Of a DNA stretch of 64,000 bases, positions 25,964 to 35,296 are shown in pieces. A model generated the notes under the pieces. It worked only from the letters and a program-made list of their open reading frames with translations. It was not told the origin of the DNA and ran no database searches. Both the position numbers and the translations under genes were made by a program. This DNA is from CAJXQU01 sp965223825 (GTDB lineage Bacteria > Pseudomonadota > Gammaproteobacteria > CAJXQU01). The first letter of the stretch is position 1, and the number at the start of each line of letters is the position of its first letter. The stretch is taken from the NCBI GenBank assembly GCA_965223825.1, contig OZ245018.1, forward strand, positions 186,001 through 250,000, given 5' to 3'.

Positions 25964-27073
25964 ATGTCTATCCAAGACATTATCGACAGTGACGCACCGA
26001 AAAAATTACTCGCACTGGATGGCGGTGGCATTCGCGGCATGATCGCGGTCGAAGTCTTAGCGAAAATCGAAGCGCTTCTACGCAAGCGGGAGAAAAAGCC
26101 CGATCTGGTACTCGGTGATTATTTTGATTACATCGCGGGCACGAGCACCGGCGCGATCATCGCGGCATGTTTGTCTTTGGGTATGTCGGTCGAGCGAGTC
26201 CGATCATTTTATGTTGATCGGGGTGAGGAGATGTTCGACAAAGCGTTTTTACTGGAGCGCTTCAAATCCCGTTTTCGAGACGAAAAACTTGCCGGTATTT
26301 TGCAAGAGGAAATCGGCGCGAAAACCACCTTGGGCAGCGATCAGCTCAAAACATTACTCATGATGGTTTTAAGAAACGCGACCACCGATTCGCCTTGGCC
26401 AGTGAGCAATAATCCGCTTGCGAAATATAATGATCGTAAACGTAAGAACTGCAATTTGGATTTACCATTGTGGCAATTGATCCGCGCCAGCACGGCCGCA
26501 CCGGTTTATTTTCCGCCGGAAGTCGTGACAATCGGAGATTCTGAATTTGTCTTTGTTGATGGTGGCGTCACGCCGTATAACAACCCGGCGTTCCAGTTGT
26601 TTTTAATGGCAACGACGGATACCTACAAACTCAATTGGCCTGCGGCGGAAGAAAAAATGCTGCTCGTGTCGATCGGCACAGGCAGTTGCCCAGCGGAAGA
26701 TAATCATCTGCAACCGGACGATATGCATTTGTTATACAACGCCAGTAAAATCCCTTCAGCACTCATGTACGCCAGTTTGAATGAACAGGATTTTCTGTGT
26801 CGGACCTTCGGCAAATGTTTATACGGTGAGGCTCTCGATAAAGAAGTTGGGACTATGATGCGCGCCAAAGGGCCGATCGATCCGAAGCTGTTTACCTATG
26901 TTCGCTATAACGCCGAGTTGACGCAACGAGGTTTAAAAAAATTAGGTTTGGCAAAGATCGACCCTGCGTTGGTGCAAAAAATGGATTCAGTCAAAGCGAT
27001 CCCGCAACTACGGCGAATCGGCCGCGCGATCGGTAAAGAACAAGTTAAGCTCGAACATTTCACCGGCTTTTGA
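25964..27073 (+). CDS. Patatin-like phospholipase
   Basis: The 369-residue lipid acyl hydrolase keeps the whole patatin core: oxyanion motif DGGGIRG (residues 19-25), nucleophile elbow GTSTG (59-63, Ser61) and catalytic Asp in DGG (199-201). No signal peptide is present, so it acts from the cytoplasm on the inner membrane. Its start has a very strong ribosome site (AGAGGAGGG). It shares the general design of the membrane-degrading effector CapV in CBASS and of other nucleotide-gated patatins, but there is no CD-NTase nearby. Its partner is the SLOG-like gene directly upstream. The C-terminal ~70 residues are basic and could aid membrane binding. Confidence 0.88.
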   Translation: MSIQDIIDSDAPKKLLALDGGGIRGMIAVEVLAKIEALLRKREKKPDLVLGDYFDYIAGTSTGAIIAACLSLGMSVERVRSFYVDRGEEMFDKAFLLERFKSRFRDEKLAGILQEEIGAKTTLGSDQLKTLLMMVLRNATTDSPWPVSNNPLAKYNDRKRKNCNLDLPLWQLIRASTAAPVYFPPEVVTIGDSEFVFVDGGVTPYNNPAFQLFLMATTDTYKLNWPAAEEKMLLVSIGTGSCPAEDNHLQPDDMHLLYNASKIPSALMYASLNEQDFLCRTFGKCLYGEALDKEVGTMMRAKGPIDPKLFTYVRYNAELTQRGLKKLGLAKIDPALVQKMDSVKAIPQLRRIGRAIGKEQVKLEHFTGF

Positions 27074-27163
27074 TTAAGCGGGTGTTTAGGCAGAAAATGA
27101 ATTAATAGTGGTCTGAACAGTCTCATGAAGAGATGTATTAGTCAGCATGACAGGAAAAATTAC

Positions 27164-27979
27164 ATGACAATTTTGATGAAAAAAACGGTCCTACTTTTGG
27201 GTGCGGCAATGACGTTAGCGGCATGTTCAACCAGCCCAACGGGGCGATCGCAGTTTTTACTTTTCTCCGAAGAAAGTGCCATAGCTTCTTCGAAGCAAGC
27301 CTATACTGAAATGCTTACGCCACTGGCGAAAGAAGGCAAAATCAATAATGACAAACAACTTAAAGCACGGGTTGATCGCATTGCTGAGCGCATCGTCGCA
27401 CAGGCGATAAAGTTGCGCCCAGAAACCAAAAGCTGGGCTTGGGAAATGCAAGTGATCGATGATGATGAAACCGCTAATGCGTGGGCAATGGCCGGTGGCA
27501 AAATGGCCCTGTATACCGGCTTGGTTACACAATTGAAACCGAGCGATGATGAACTTGCACAAGTGATCGGTCATGAGATTTCACATGCGTTAGCAAAACA
27601 TTCTGCCGAAAAAATGTCGATCGCAACAGCTTCACAAGTGGGTGTCGTTGCTGTCGGTATTGCGACCGATTCAAAAGGAGTTGCGATGACGGGGGCAAGT
27701 CTTGCAGCTGCCGTTGCGATCACATTGCCGAATAGTCGATCAATGGAAAGTGAGGCGGATCGCATCGGTATCGAACTGGCAGCAAAAGCCGGATACGATC
27801 CACGCGCTGCAGTCACCCTTTGGGATAAAATGGGTAAGTTAGGTGGCGGTGGTCAACCCCAGTTCTTAAGTACACACCCAAACCCAGCCACCCGATCACA
27901 AACCTTAAAAGGCTTCGTGCCTGAAATGATGCCGTACTACGAAGCGAAAGGGACGCGCCCAACGTATCCAGTGAAATAA
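27164..27979 (+). CDS. M48-family zinc metalloprotease lipoprotein (LoiP/YcaL-like)
   Basis: The ATG at 27164 is chosen (AGGA site 8 bases upstream) because it begins a lipoprotein signal ending in the lipobox LAAC, so Cys is the lipidated residue. The 271-residue protease has the zinc motif HEISHALAKH and the third ligand Glu in SMESEADRIGIEL. It matches outer-membrane quality-control proteases of the BepA/LoiP/YcaL group. It follows the patatin gene by 90 bp in the same direction, but its own likely promoter and ordinary family role argue that it is not part of that pair. Confidence 0.88.
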   Translation: MTILMKKTVLLLGAAMTLAACSTSPTGRSQFLLFSEESAIASSKQAYTEMLTPLAKEGKINNDKQLKARVDRIAERIVAQAIKLRPETKSWAWEMQVIDDDETANAWAMAGGKMALYTGLVTQLKPSDDELAQVIGHEISHALAKHSAEKMSIATASQVGVVAVGIATDSKGVAMTGASLAAAVAITLPNSRSMESEADRIGIELAAKAGYDPRAAVTLWDKMGKLGGGGQPQFLSTHPNPATRSQTLKGFVPEMMPYYEAKGTRPTYPVK

Positions 27980-28004
27980 ATAATTTAATCGATAAGTAAA
28001 ATTT

Positions 28005-28039
28005 AAAAGTGGATCATGCTGAATGTGTGGTCCGCTTTT
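28005..28039 (+). terminator. Hairpin downstream of the M48 protease gene
   Basis: AAAAGTGGATC pairs with GGTCCGCTTTT through eleven pairs including two G-U wobbles, with a 13-base loop. Its 3' arm ends in TTTT followed by a further T-rich stretch, 25 bp after the stop codon. Confidence 0.6.
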
Positions 28040-28487
28040 AACTTTTAAGACTTCAGGTTCATGTTCGTTTTTTATTTTACTATTTAATTTCCTGCAACAA
28101 ATAAAAAATCATATGGCCAATTTGAGTTTTATTTTTTCTTTTTTTTGCATATGTTCTAAATAGTTATTTTTCCAGGATATCTATCACACCAGATCGCATT
28201 ACCTATTCGATAAGAGTCTTTTAAAATTTTAATACTGATTGATCAGCAATAGACAGATCTGAGTTTATATTTACTTAAGGAGAATTTTTTTCCGTTTTCC
28301 ATCCTTTACTATTTTTGAGTTACTCTTTACAAACTGCTCCAGTGAAATAGTTGATAATGTCCAAATCCGTTTGTTCGTGTAATACAAATATTTAAGCTGA
28401 CATTGAATGGATGATGAAACAATAATGATGGTATTTATTATTTTTTAAATTCATCACCTTGAGTCTTATCCGTTCTCTGTATTCAAT
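28040..28487. other. AT-rich intergenic gap of about 450 bp
   Basis: Between the M48 gene and radC (convergent). The stretch is markedly AT-rich compared with its flanks, with homopolymer T and A runs. I see no credible ORF, tRNA, repeat or attachment site. It may hold an unrecognised small RNA or be the scar of a lost element. Confidence 0.5.
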
Positions 28488-29162
28488 TTATATCAAGCCC
28501 CGCTCAGCCAACGACACCCCATTCCCATCTCCGATCACAAAATGGTCCAGAACCCTTACGTCGATCAAATCCAGTGCGGATTTTAAGTGTTGCGTAATCT
28601 GTTGATCCGATCGGCTGGGTTCGGTGATACCAGAGGGATGATTGTGCGCGAAGATCACGGCGGCGGCATTGTGATGAATCGCGCGTCGAACCACTTCTCG
28701 TGGGTGTACGCTGGTGCTGTCAATCGTGCCGTAAAATAACTCTTCAAATTGGATCACGCGGTGTTTGCTGTCGAGAAATAAACAAGCGAATACTTCGGAT
28801 CGATGTTGACGTAATTTTGTGGTGAGATAGGCGCGCGTATTTGCGGTACTAGTGAGAGAGTCTTCGCGTTTTAGATCCGATTCCAAATAGCGTCGACATA
28901 ATTCTAATGTCGCTTGTAATTGCGCATACTTTGCATCGCCCAAACCTTTGGCCTGACAGAAGGTTTTTTGATCGGCTTCAAGCAAGGCGCGCAACCCATT
29001 AAATTCGCTGAGTAAGTCCCGCGCTAGGTCAATTGCGGATTTGCCAGTGACGCCAGTACGTAAAAAAATTGCGAGTAATTCCGCGTCAGTCAGTGAGCCG
29101 GGGCCGCTTTTCAGTAATTTCTCGCGTGGACGTTCGGCCACTGGCCAGTGGTTAATCCCCAT
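28488..29162 (-). CDS. radC: RadC/JAMM-domain DNA repair family protein
   Basis: The ATG at 29162 is preferred (GGAGG five bases upstream) over a GTG two codons earlier, giving 224 residues. It opens MGINHWPVAERPREKLL, has the helix-hairpin-helix region SLTDAELLAIFLRTG, and the metal-binding JAMM motif FAHNHPSGITEPSRSD with a Glu upstream. RadC is common in bacteria but its catalytic role remains unclear; the name does not reflect a proven repair function. It is divergent from coaBC, with 78 bp between, as in Pseudomonas and E. coli. Confidence 0.93.
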   Translation of the reverse strand: MGINHWPVAERPREKLLKSGPGSLTDAELLAIFLRTGVTGKSAIDLARDLLSEFNGLRALLEADQKTFCQAKGLGDAKYAQLQATLELCRRYLESDLKREDSLTSTANTRAYLTTKLRQHRSEVFACLFLDSKHRVIQFEELFYGTIDSTSVHPREVVRRAIHHNAAAVIFAHNHPSGITEPSRSDQQITQHLKSALDLIDVRVLDHFVIGDGNGVSLAERGLI

Positions 29163-29240
29163 GTGCACCTCCGTGTGCTTAGGTTTGGGTTATTCTCAAC
29201 TCAGTATAATGATCGTTGCGCATTGAGGTAAACTAAACAC

Positions 29241-30449
29241 ATGTCAACTTTGCAAAACAAACGCGTTTTACTCGGCGTAACCGGCGGTATAGCGGCGTAT
29301 AAAAGTGCTGATCTGGTTCGCCGTTTACAAGATGTGGGCGCCGAAGTACGCGTGATCATGACGCATGGGGCACAACAATTTGTTACGCCGTTAACGTTCC
29401 AAGCGTTATCGGGTCATGTAGTGCATACAGACTTACTCGATCCAGAAGCCGAGGCGGGTATGGGCCACATCCAACTCGCACGCTGGGCGGATGTGTTACT
29501 GATCGCACCGGCCACTGCCGATGTGATCGCGAAACTCGCGCAGGGGCTAGCGGATGATCTATTGAGTACGGTGTGTCTGGCGACGGCCGCGCCGATCGTG
29601 ATCGCCCCTGCAATGAATCAACAAATGTGGGCCGCGAGCAGTACGCAGGAAAATATTACGATTCTCGTGAATCGTGGATTGACGCAATTGGGGCCGGATG
29701 CCGGTAGCCAAGCGTGCGGCGATATCGGCGAGGGTCGGATGTTAGAGCCGCTAGCCATTGTCGATGGTGTAGCCACATTATTTCAGAATGGGGCCTTAGC
29801 CGGTGTGCATGTGACGATCACGGCTGGTCCGACGCGCGAAGCGCTGGATCCAGTGCGTTATATAACCAATCACAGTTCGGGAAAAATGGGCTATGCGGTG
29901 GCGCAAGCGGCGGCGGAAGCTGGGGCGATCGTGACGCTGATCAGCGGGCCGACGGTGCTTGATACACCGGCCAAGGTAAAACGCGTCGATATCACCTCTG
30001 CGCAGGATTTGTATGAAGCGGTCATGGCTGAAGTCGACACGACAGAGATTTTTATTGGCGCGGCGGCCGTCGCGGATTATACGATGGCGGCGCCTGCTGA
30101 TCAGAAAATCAAAAAGAAAAGCGATGAAGATAATCTGACGCTGACGTTAACAAAAACCAACGATGTACTGGCCAGTGTAGCGGCTCGGGACACACCGCCG
30201 TTTACGGTAGGGTTTGCGGCTGAAACGCAGAACTTGGAAGAGTACGCGCGCGGCAAACTGACACGAAAAAAACTGAACATGATCGCGGCCAACAGAGTGG
30301 ATGATCCGACCCTTGGTTTTCATACTGACGATAATGCTTTGCATGTTTTCTGGGCTGATGGCGAACAAAAATTACCGCGTGCGAGCAAAACGCAGCTTGC
30401 GCGTGACCTTATTCAACTAATTGCAGTTCACTATAATGAAAAAAATTGA
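29241..30449 (+). CDS. coaBC: Bifunctional phosphopantothenoylcysteine decarboxylase / synthetase
   Basis: The two-domain enzyme makes 4'-phosphopantetheine from phosphopantothenate and cysteine in CoA synthesis. The N-terminal flavin (HFCD) decarboxylase has LLGVTGGIAAYKSADLVRRL, the active His region MGHIQLARWADVLLIAPATA and APAMNQQMW. The CoaB domain from about residue 185 starts VTITAGPTREALDPVRYITNHSSGKMG (in parts). Length of 402 residues is normal. Its stop is overlapped by dut. Confidence 0.97.
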   Translation: MSTLQNKRVLLGVTGGIAAYKSADLVRRLQDVGAEVRVIMTHGAQQFVTPLTFQALSGHVVHTDLLDPEAEAGMGHIQLARWADVLLIAPATADVIAKLAQGLADDLLSTVCLATAAPIVIAPAMNQQMWAASSTQENITILVNRGLTQLGPDAGSQACGDIGEGRMLEPLAIVDGVATLFQNGALAGVHVTITAGPTREALDPVRYITNHSSGKMGYAVAQAAAEAGAIVTLISGPTVLDTPAKVKRVDITSAQDLYEAVMAEVDTTEIFIGAAAVADYTMAAPADQKIKKKSDEDNLTLTLTKTNDVLASVAARDTPPFTVGFAAETQNLEEYARGKLTRKKLNMIAANRVDDPTLGFHTDDNALHVFWADGEQKLPRASKTQLARDLIQLIAVHYNEKN

Positions 30450-30891
30450 CGTTAAAATTTTAGATTCACGTATCGGTAGCGAATTTCCACTGCCAGCACA
30501 TGCCACCCAAGGATCGGCGGGGATGGATTTACGCGCTTGTCTAGATCAGACGCTGAGCTTGAAACCTGGCGAAACGGAACTGATCCCGACGGGGATTGCG
30601 ATTCACATTGCGGATCCGTCATTGGCCGCAGTTATCCTGCCACGATCAGGGTTGGGGCATAAGCACGGTATTGTGTTGGGTAATTTGGTCGGCTTGATCG
30701 ACTCGGATTACCAAGGTCAATTATTTGTCTCGTGTTGGAATCGTGGCCAAACAACGTTTGAAGTCGAACCGGGTGAACGGATCGCGCAATTGGTCTTCCT
30801 ACCGGTGGTTCAAGCCGCGTTTGAAATTGTCGATAACTTTGATGAGAGTGATCGAGGCGAAGGTGGGTTTGGCCATACTGGGAAACAGTAA
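30436..30891 (+). CDS. dut: dUTP diphosphatase
   Basis: The ATG at 30436 is used, overlapping the end of coaBC by 14 bases; an earlier frame start is not needed. The 151-residue trimeric enzyme hydrolyses dUTP to dUMP and PPi. Motifs are AGMDLRAC (motif 1), PRSGLGHKHGIVLGNLVGLIDSDYQG (2 and 3) and the flexible C-terminal GEGGFGHTG (motif 5). It shares the conserved coaBC-dut arrangement of gammaproteobacteria. Confidence 0.97.
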   Translation: MKKIDVKILDSRIGSEFPLPAHATQGSAGMDLRACLDQTLSLKPGETELIPTGIAIHIADPSLAAVILPRSGLGHKHGIVLGNLVGLIDSDYQGQLFVSCWNRGQTTFEVEPGERIAQLVFLPVVQAAFEIVDNFDESDRGEGGFGHTGKQ

Positions 30892-30947
30892 CCATCTCTG
30901 ACATAAGTTTCCTTCACGCTGCGTGAGTGGATGTTATGCTAGCGCAG

Positions 30948-30966
30948 TACCGACGTTCTGTCGGTA
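30948..30966. other. Short perfect hairpin between dut and algC
   Basis: TACCGAC, loop GTTCT, GTCGGTA. It lacks a following T-run, so it may be an attenuator, a transcript-end stabiliser or part of the algC control region. Confidence 0.35.
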
Positions 30967-31066
30967 TGAGATTGAACGAGTACGAAAGATCTGACTGTCT
31001 TTTTAAGGGAGAGGAGGCAAGATTTTGGTCAATCAGCGTAGCTGATCTGACTATGAATACAACGTA

Positions 31067-33580
31067 ATGAAATCACGGAAAACATTGTCTGGTAAAAAGT
31101 CATTAACACCTGAGCAATTGAAAATAGTACTGCCGATTATCATCGTGCTGGTATTGCTCGTTCTGGCGAAAATCTTCGTACCGTCTTTTTTGAATGATCG
31201 AAAAGCACAAAATGCGGCGGAGTTAAAACAAGCGTTAGTCACGTATACGCAAACGGTGGGTGCGAAAATTAAGTCCGAGCTTGATACGCGCCGCGCGCAA
31301 CTCGACGTGCTCAGTCATGAGCCACTGACACTGGCGGTATTTCAGCAATTTACACAAGAACGTGCAGGAAAATTTGCCTCGCGTTATCTGCCAGAGTTTT
31401 CAGACGCCATCTCATTACGTTTGATTAGCAACGCGCAAATCGATAACAGTTTCGTTGGGCATGATGATCTATCGTATGCATCGCGTGAAATGATTCGTGC
31501 TGCGGTTCGATCAGATAAACCGGTGGATGTTGAATGGCATTTCCCTGAACACGATGAAGAACATGTTGTGCTGGTTCAGCGAGTGGCCTCTGAAGATGCT
31601 GAAACAATCTATGGCGCGCTGCATCTGACATTAGCGACGGCACCGTTTAAGCAAGCGTTCAGTTCACAAGCGGTCAGATCAGATACCTATACAGAATTAC
31701 GCCAAGTGATTGCTTCTGGTGGTTCGGTGGCATTGGATGCCGTTGGTGATAAGAATCATAAAGGCGCCCCGTCAGATGCGGTGACATATCGTATACCCGG
31801 AACCATGTGGACATTGTCCGCGGTTCCAACCAATGTGAGTGTGATCACAGAGTCGAATGTTGGGCGATTAGCGAGTTTGCTAGGTTTAGCTGCTTTGCTC
31901 GGAGGATTGCTCTGGTGGGTTCGATATCGACGCAATCGACCTGTCGTGAAAAAAGTGGACCCAAGTGTTACAACTGCTATCGACGAGAAGCCAGAGTTAA
32001 CCGTCGCCGCGATCCAGGAAAAATTGCAGAAGCAAGGCAATATAAATTCAACCGGTTTGCATGTTGAGGAGGAAGAAGCGTTTCCTAACCGAGTGCAAAA
32101 CAGCGAAGTCGCGAAGCCGGATAACGAACTTGAAATTGATGATGAGGAGATAGAAGTGCCGGAAATCGATGAGAATAATCAACCAGCAATGGATCCAGCG
32201 GTAGAAGCGCCAGCCTCTATTTTCCGCGCCTACGATATTCGTGGGGTGGTTGATGAGACGTTGACTGAAAAAGTCGTCTATAACATTGGCCGAGCACTCG
32301 GCAGTGAAGCTTTGAATCGTGGTGATGATACCGTGGTTGTGGGGCGCGATGGACGTTTATCGAGTCCAGCATTATCGCAAGCTTTGATCAAAGGATTAAC
32401 CGAAAGTGGCCGTAATGTGATCGACATCGGCATGGTGCCAACGCCGGTTTTATATTTTGCGACACATTTTTTTGATACTAACAGCGGCATTATGATCACC
32501 GGTAGCCACAACCCACCAAACTACAACGGCATTAAGATGGTGCTTGGCGGTGTGACGTTAGCAAATGAAGCGATCCAGTCCTTGCGCGAACGTATTCTGA
32601 CGAACGACTACACCAGCGGTTCAGGCACGACGAAAGAAACCGAAATAGGCTCTGAATACATCCGACGCATTACGGATGATATCCCCGTCGCCTTGTCGAA
32701 CTCGTTTAAAGTTGTCGTCGATGCCGGAAATGGTGTCGCCGGTGCCCTCGGACCACAACTGATCCGCGCACTCGGTCATGATGTGATCGAGCTGTACTGT
32801 GAAATCGACGGGACGTTCCCTAATCATCATCCTGATCCAAGCCAGCCAGAAAACCTGGTCGAGCTGATCGATCGGGTTAAGTCGGAAGGCGCTGATTTAG
32901 GGCTGGCATTTGACGGTGATGGTGATCGATTAGGCGTGGTGGATCGTGATGGCAATGTCATCTGGCCCGATCGTCAAATGATGCTGTTTGCGCGCGATGT
33001 GGTTGGACGAAATCCTGGTGGCGAGATCATTTTCGACGTGAAATGCTCAAATCATTTACGCCGTGTTATCGAAGAAGCTGGTGGCAAAGCAACCATGTGG
33101 AAAACCGGACACTCGCTGATCAAAGCAAAAATGAAAGAAAGTGGGGCGCTGCTTGCCGGAGAGATGAGTGGGCATGTTTTCTTTAAAGAGCGTTGGTACG
33201 GCTTTGATGATGGCTTATACACTGCTGCTCGTTTATTGGAAATTTTGAGTAATGCAGATGAAGAGCCGCATGAAATTTTGGCTGCGCTTCCGGGAGGCGT
33301 TTCTACGCCGGAGTTACGATTGAACATGCATGAAGATAAACATGCGGCTTTCATGGCCACCTTGAATGAAATCGCCGATTTTGGTGACGGTGAAGTCGGT
33401 ACGATCGACGGAATCCGCGTGGATTTTGCCGACGGTTGGGGGCTGATCAGGCCGTCTAACACAACGCCATGCCTCGTTATGCGTTTTGAAGCGGATAATG
33501 AAGCGGCGCTTAAGCGCATTCAAGAGCAATTCCGCACACAACTGTTGAATCTTGATCGCGAATTAATGCTGCCATACTAA
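31067..33580 (+). CDS. algC: Phosphomannomutase/phosphoglucomutase, long membrane-anchored AlgC form
   Basis: An 837-residue protein with two parts. Residues 1-380 hold an N-terminal membrane helix (about 19-40), a periplasmic-type domain, a second helix (about 262-285) and an acidic linker. Residues about 384-837 are the alpha-D-phosphohexomutase core: IFRAYDIRGVVDE, catalytic phosphoserine loop TGSHNPPNYNG, metal loop DGDGDRLGVVD, sugar loop GEMSGHVFF and phosphate loop RPSNTTPCLVMRFE. It interconverts mannose-6-P/mannose-1-P and the glucose equivalents for polysaccharide and LPS synthesis. Long forms with the extra membrane part occur in Pseudomonas too. Genes coaBC-dut upstream and argB downstream match that order. 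Confidence 0.94.
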   Translation: MKSRKTLSGKKSLTPEQLKIVLPIIIVLVLLVLAKIFVPSFLNDRKAQNAAELKQALVTYTQTVGAKIKSELDTRRAQLDVLSHEPLTLAVFQQFTQERAGKFASRYLPEFSDAISLRLISNAQIDNSFVGHDDLSYASREMIRAAVRSDKPVDVEWHFPEHDEEHVVLVQRVASEDAETIYGALHLTLATAPFKQAFSSQAVRSDTYTELRQVIASGGSVALDAVGDKNHKGAPSDAVTYRIPGTMWTLSAVPTNVSVITESNVGRLASLLGLAALLGGLLWWVRYRRNRPVVKKVDPSVTTAIDEKPELTVAAIQEKLQKQGNINSTGLHVEEEEAFPNRVQNSEVAKPDNELEIDDEEIEVPEIDENNQPAMDPAVEAPASIFRAYDIRGVVDETLTEKVVYNIGRALGSEALNRGDDTVVVGRDGRLSSPALSQALIKGLTESGRNVIDIGMVPTPVLYFATHFFDTNSGIMITGSHNPPNYNGIKMVLGGVTLANEAIQSLRERILTNDYTSGSGTTKETEIGSEYIRRITDDIPVALSNSFKVVVDAGNGVAGALGPQLIRALGHDVIELYCEIDGTFPNHHPDPSQPENLVELIDRVKSEGADLGLAFDGDGDRLGVVDRDGNVIWPDRQMMLFARDVVGRNPGGEIIFDVKCSNHLRRVIEEAGGKATMWKTGHSLIKAKMKESGALLAGEMSGHVFFKERWYGFDDGLYTAARLLEILSNADEEPHEILAALPGGVSTPELRLNMHEDKHAAFMATLNEIADFGDGEVGTIDGIRVDFADGWGLIRPSNTTPCLVMRFEADNEAALKRIQEQFRTQLLNLDRELMLPY

Positions 33581-33605
33581 GCACAATTTGCGTTTTTGAT
33601 TGTTG

Positions 33606-33639
33606 AAAGCCCGATCAGGGAAACCTGATCGGGCTTTTT
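33606..33639 (+). terminator. Rho-independent terminator after algC
   Basis: AAAGCCCGATCAGG, a GAAA tetraloop and its complement CCTGATCGGGCTTTTT form a 14-bp stem followed by T-rich sequence, 25 bp after the algC stop. It contains two GATC sites in the stem. Confidence 0.93.
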
Positions 33640-33700
33640 ATTTTATGCGTGCACCACAGTGCTTGATTATGCCTGCCATGAAATGCTCAAATAACCGCCC

Positions 33701-34612
33701 ATGACAATCGATAAAAACCAGGCGACCAATATCGCCCACGTGCTCACCGAAGCACTCCCTTACATTCAGAAATTTACCGGCAAGATCATCGTGGTGAAAT
33801 ACGGTGGTAACGCCATGATCGACGCGAAACTCAAACACAGTTTTGCGCGCGATATTGTGTTGATGAAAACCGTCGGTATGCACCCGGTTGTTGTTCATGG
33901 TGGTGGTCCACAGATCGGTAATCTGCTCGATCAGCTTGGTAAGCAATCTGAGTTCATCAATGGCATGCGTGTGACGGACAACGAAACCATGGACGTGGTA
34001 GAAATGGTGCTCGGCGGCATGGTCAATAAAGAGATCGTCAACCTCATCAACCAGCATAACGGGTCGGCTGTCGGCCTGACAGGGAAAGACGGTGATCTGA
34101 TTCGCGCTCGTAAATTATTGATGGAAGATACCTCGTCCACGCTAACGCCACCGGGGTTAATCGATCTGGGGCATGTGGGTGATGTTGACAGTATCGATAC
34201 GGCGGTTGTCGAAATGTTGGTGAAGAATAACTTTATCCCCGTTATCGCGCCAATCGGCGTCGGTGAAAATGGTCAGTCTTACAACATTAATGCTGATCTG
34301 GTAGCAGGTAAAATGGCTGAAGCGCTACATGCTGAAAAACTGATGTTACTGACAAATACAGCGGGACTACTCGATAAAGAAGGCAAGGTGTTGACAGGGT
34401 TATCTGTTGATCGTGTCAATGCGCTGATCGCGGATGGCACAATCCACGGCGGTATGTTACCGAAAATTCAGTCTGCCCTTGATGCCGTTCACAGTGGTGT
34501 TGTGAGCTCACACATTATTGATGGTCGTGTTGAACACGCTGTTTTATTAGAAGTTTTTACCGATGCCGGTGTCGGCACGTTGATTCATGGACGTCGTGGA
34601 GGCGTTGCATGA
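33701..34612 (+). CDS. argB: Acetylglutamate kinase
   Basis: The second enzyme of arginine synthesis, phosphorylating N-acetylglutamate. The 303-residue amino-acid kinase has the nucleotide-binding IIVVKYGGNAM, the substrate loop HPVVVHGGGPQIG, and a C-terminal GGMLPKIQSALDAVHSGV. An N-terminal helix (residues 7-30) like that of the arginine-sensitive hexameric forms (ALPYIQKFTGK) suggests feedback inhibition by arginine. Its stop overlaps the slmA start by four bases. Confidence 0.96.
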   Translation: MTIDKNQATNIAHVLTEALPYIQKFTGKIIVVKYGGNAMIDAKLKHSFARDIVLMKTVGMHPVVVHGGGPQIGNLLDQLGKQSEFINGMRVTDNETMDVVEMVLGGMVNKEIVNLINQHNGSAVGLTGKDGDLIRARKLLMEDTSSTLTPPGLIDLGHVGDVDSIDTAVVEMLVKNNFIPVIAPIGVGENGQSYNINADLVAGKMAEALHAEKLMLLTNTAGLLDKEGKVLTGLSVDRVNALIADGTIHGGMLPKIQSALDAVHSGVVSSHIIDGRVEHAVLLEVFTDAGVGTLIHGRRGGVA

Positions 34613-35211
34613 CGGACAAGAAGCCGCAGAAGATCGATCGGAAACAACAAATCCTGCAAGTGCTCGCACACGAACTAGAGGTTAGCCCTGGTCATCGCAT
34701 CACAACCGCGCATTTAGCCAAAGCGGTGGGGGTGTCGGAAGCGGCGTTGTACCGCCACTTTCCTAGCAAAGCACGTATGTTTGAAGGTTTGATCGATTTC
34801 GCAGAAGACGCTATTTTCGGCGTAGCAAACCGCATCATGGAGGAAGAACAGGACGTGGTAAAACGTTGCGAAAACCTGTTATTGGTTTTGTTACGATTTG
34901 CAGAAAGAAATCCCGGCATTACTCGAATTTTAGTCGGCGATGCGTTGATCGGCGAAAACGAACGGCTGCGTACGCGCATGGCACAATTGTTTGAGCGCTT
35001 GGAAACTCAGTTCAAACAAATCCTACGTGAAGCACCGATGGCAGGTAGTTATCGCCCGGCAGGATCAACCAGTTCAGTTGCGAACCTGTTTATGTCGATC
35101 GCAGATGGTCGCATGTCACGCTTTGTCCGTTCGGGTTTTAAAGCCAACCCAACTGAGTATTGGGAGATTCAATGGCCGTTACTGGTGAACGGTGTGTTTG
35201 TTCGCGCATAA
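34609..35211 (+). CDS. slmA: Nucleoid occlusion factor SlmA (TetR-type)
   Basis: The 200-residue TetR-fold protein begins DRKQQILQVLAHELEVSPG and has HTH HLAKAVGVSEAALYRHFPSKARMFEGLI, closely matching SlmA/Ttk. SlmA binds specific chromosomal sites and blocks FtsZ ring assembly over the nucleoid rather than acting as a classic repressor. In E. coli it lies between dut and pyrE; here it is coupled to argB (ATGA overlap), while pyrE is about 6 kb further on, separated by an inserted block. Confidence 0.93.
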   Translation: MTDKKPQKIDRKQQILQVLAHELEVSPGHRITTAHLAKAVGVSEAALYRHFPSKARMFEGLIDFAEDAIFGVANRIMEEEQDVVKRCENLLLVLLRFAERNPGITRILVGDALIGENERLRTRMAQLFERLETQFKQILREAPMAGSYRPAGSTSSVANLFMSIADGRMSRFVRSGFKANPTEYWEIQWPLLVNGVFVRA

Positions 35212-35296
35212 CATCACTGATCGCCATGAGTCGATAACCTTTGTCACTCACTAACGGAATGGAAGCCTGCCCTTTGAATGGTGATAGTGGGAGTGC

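Noticed and set aside
25391..27073. CBASS or Thoeris system
   Set aside because: No CD-NTase, TIR or other signal synthase is present; only the effector-like patatin and a SLOG-like protein, so a known system name is not justified.
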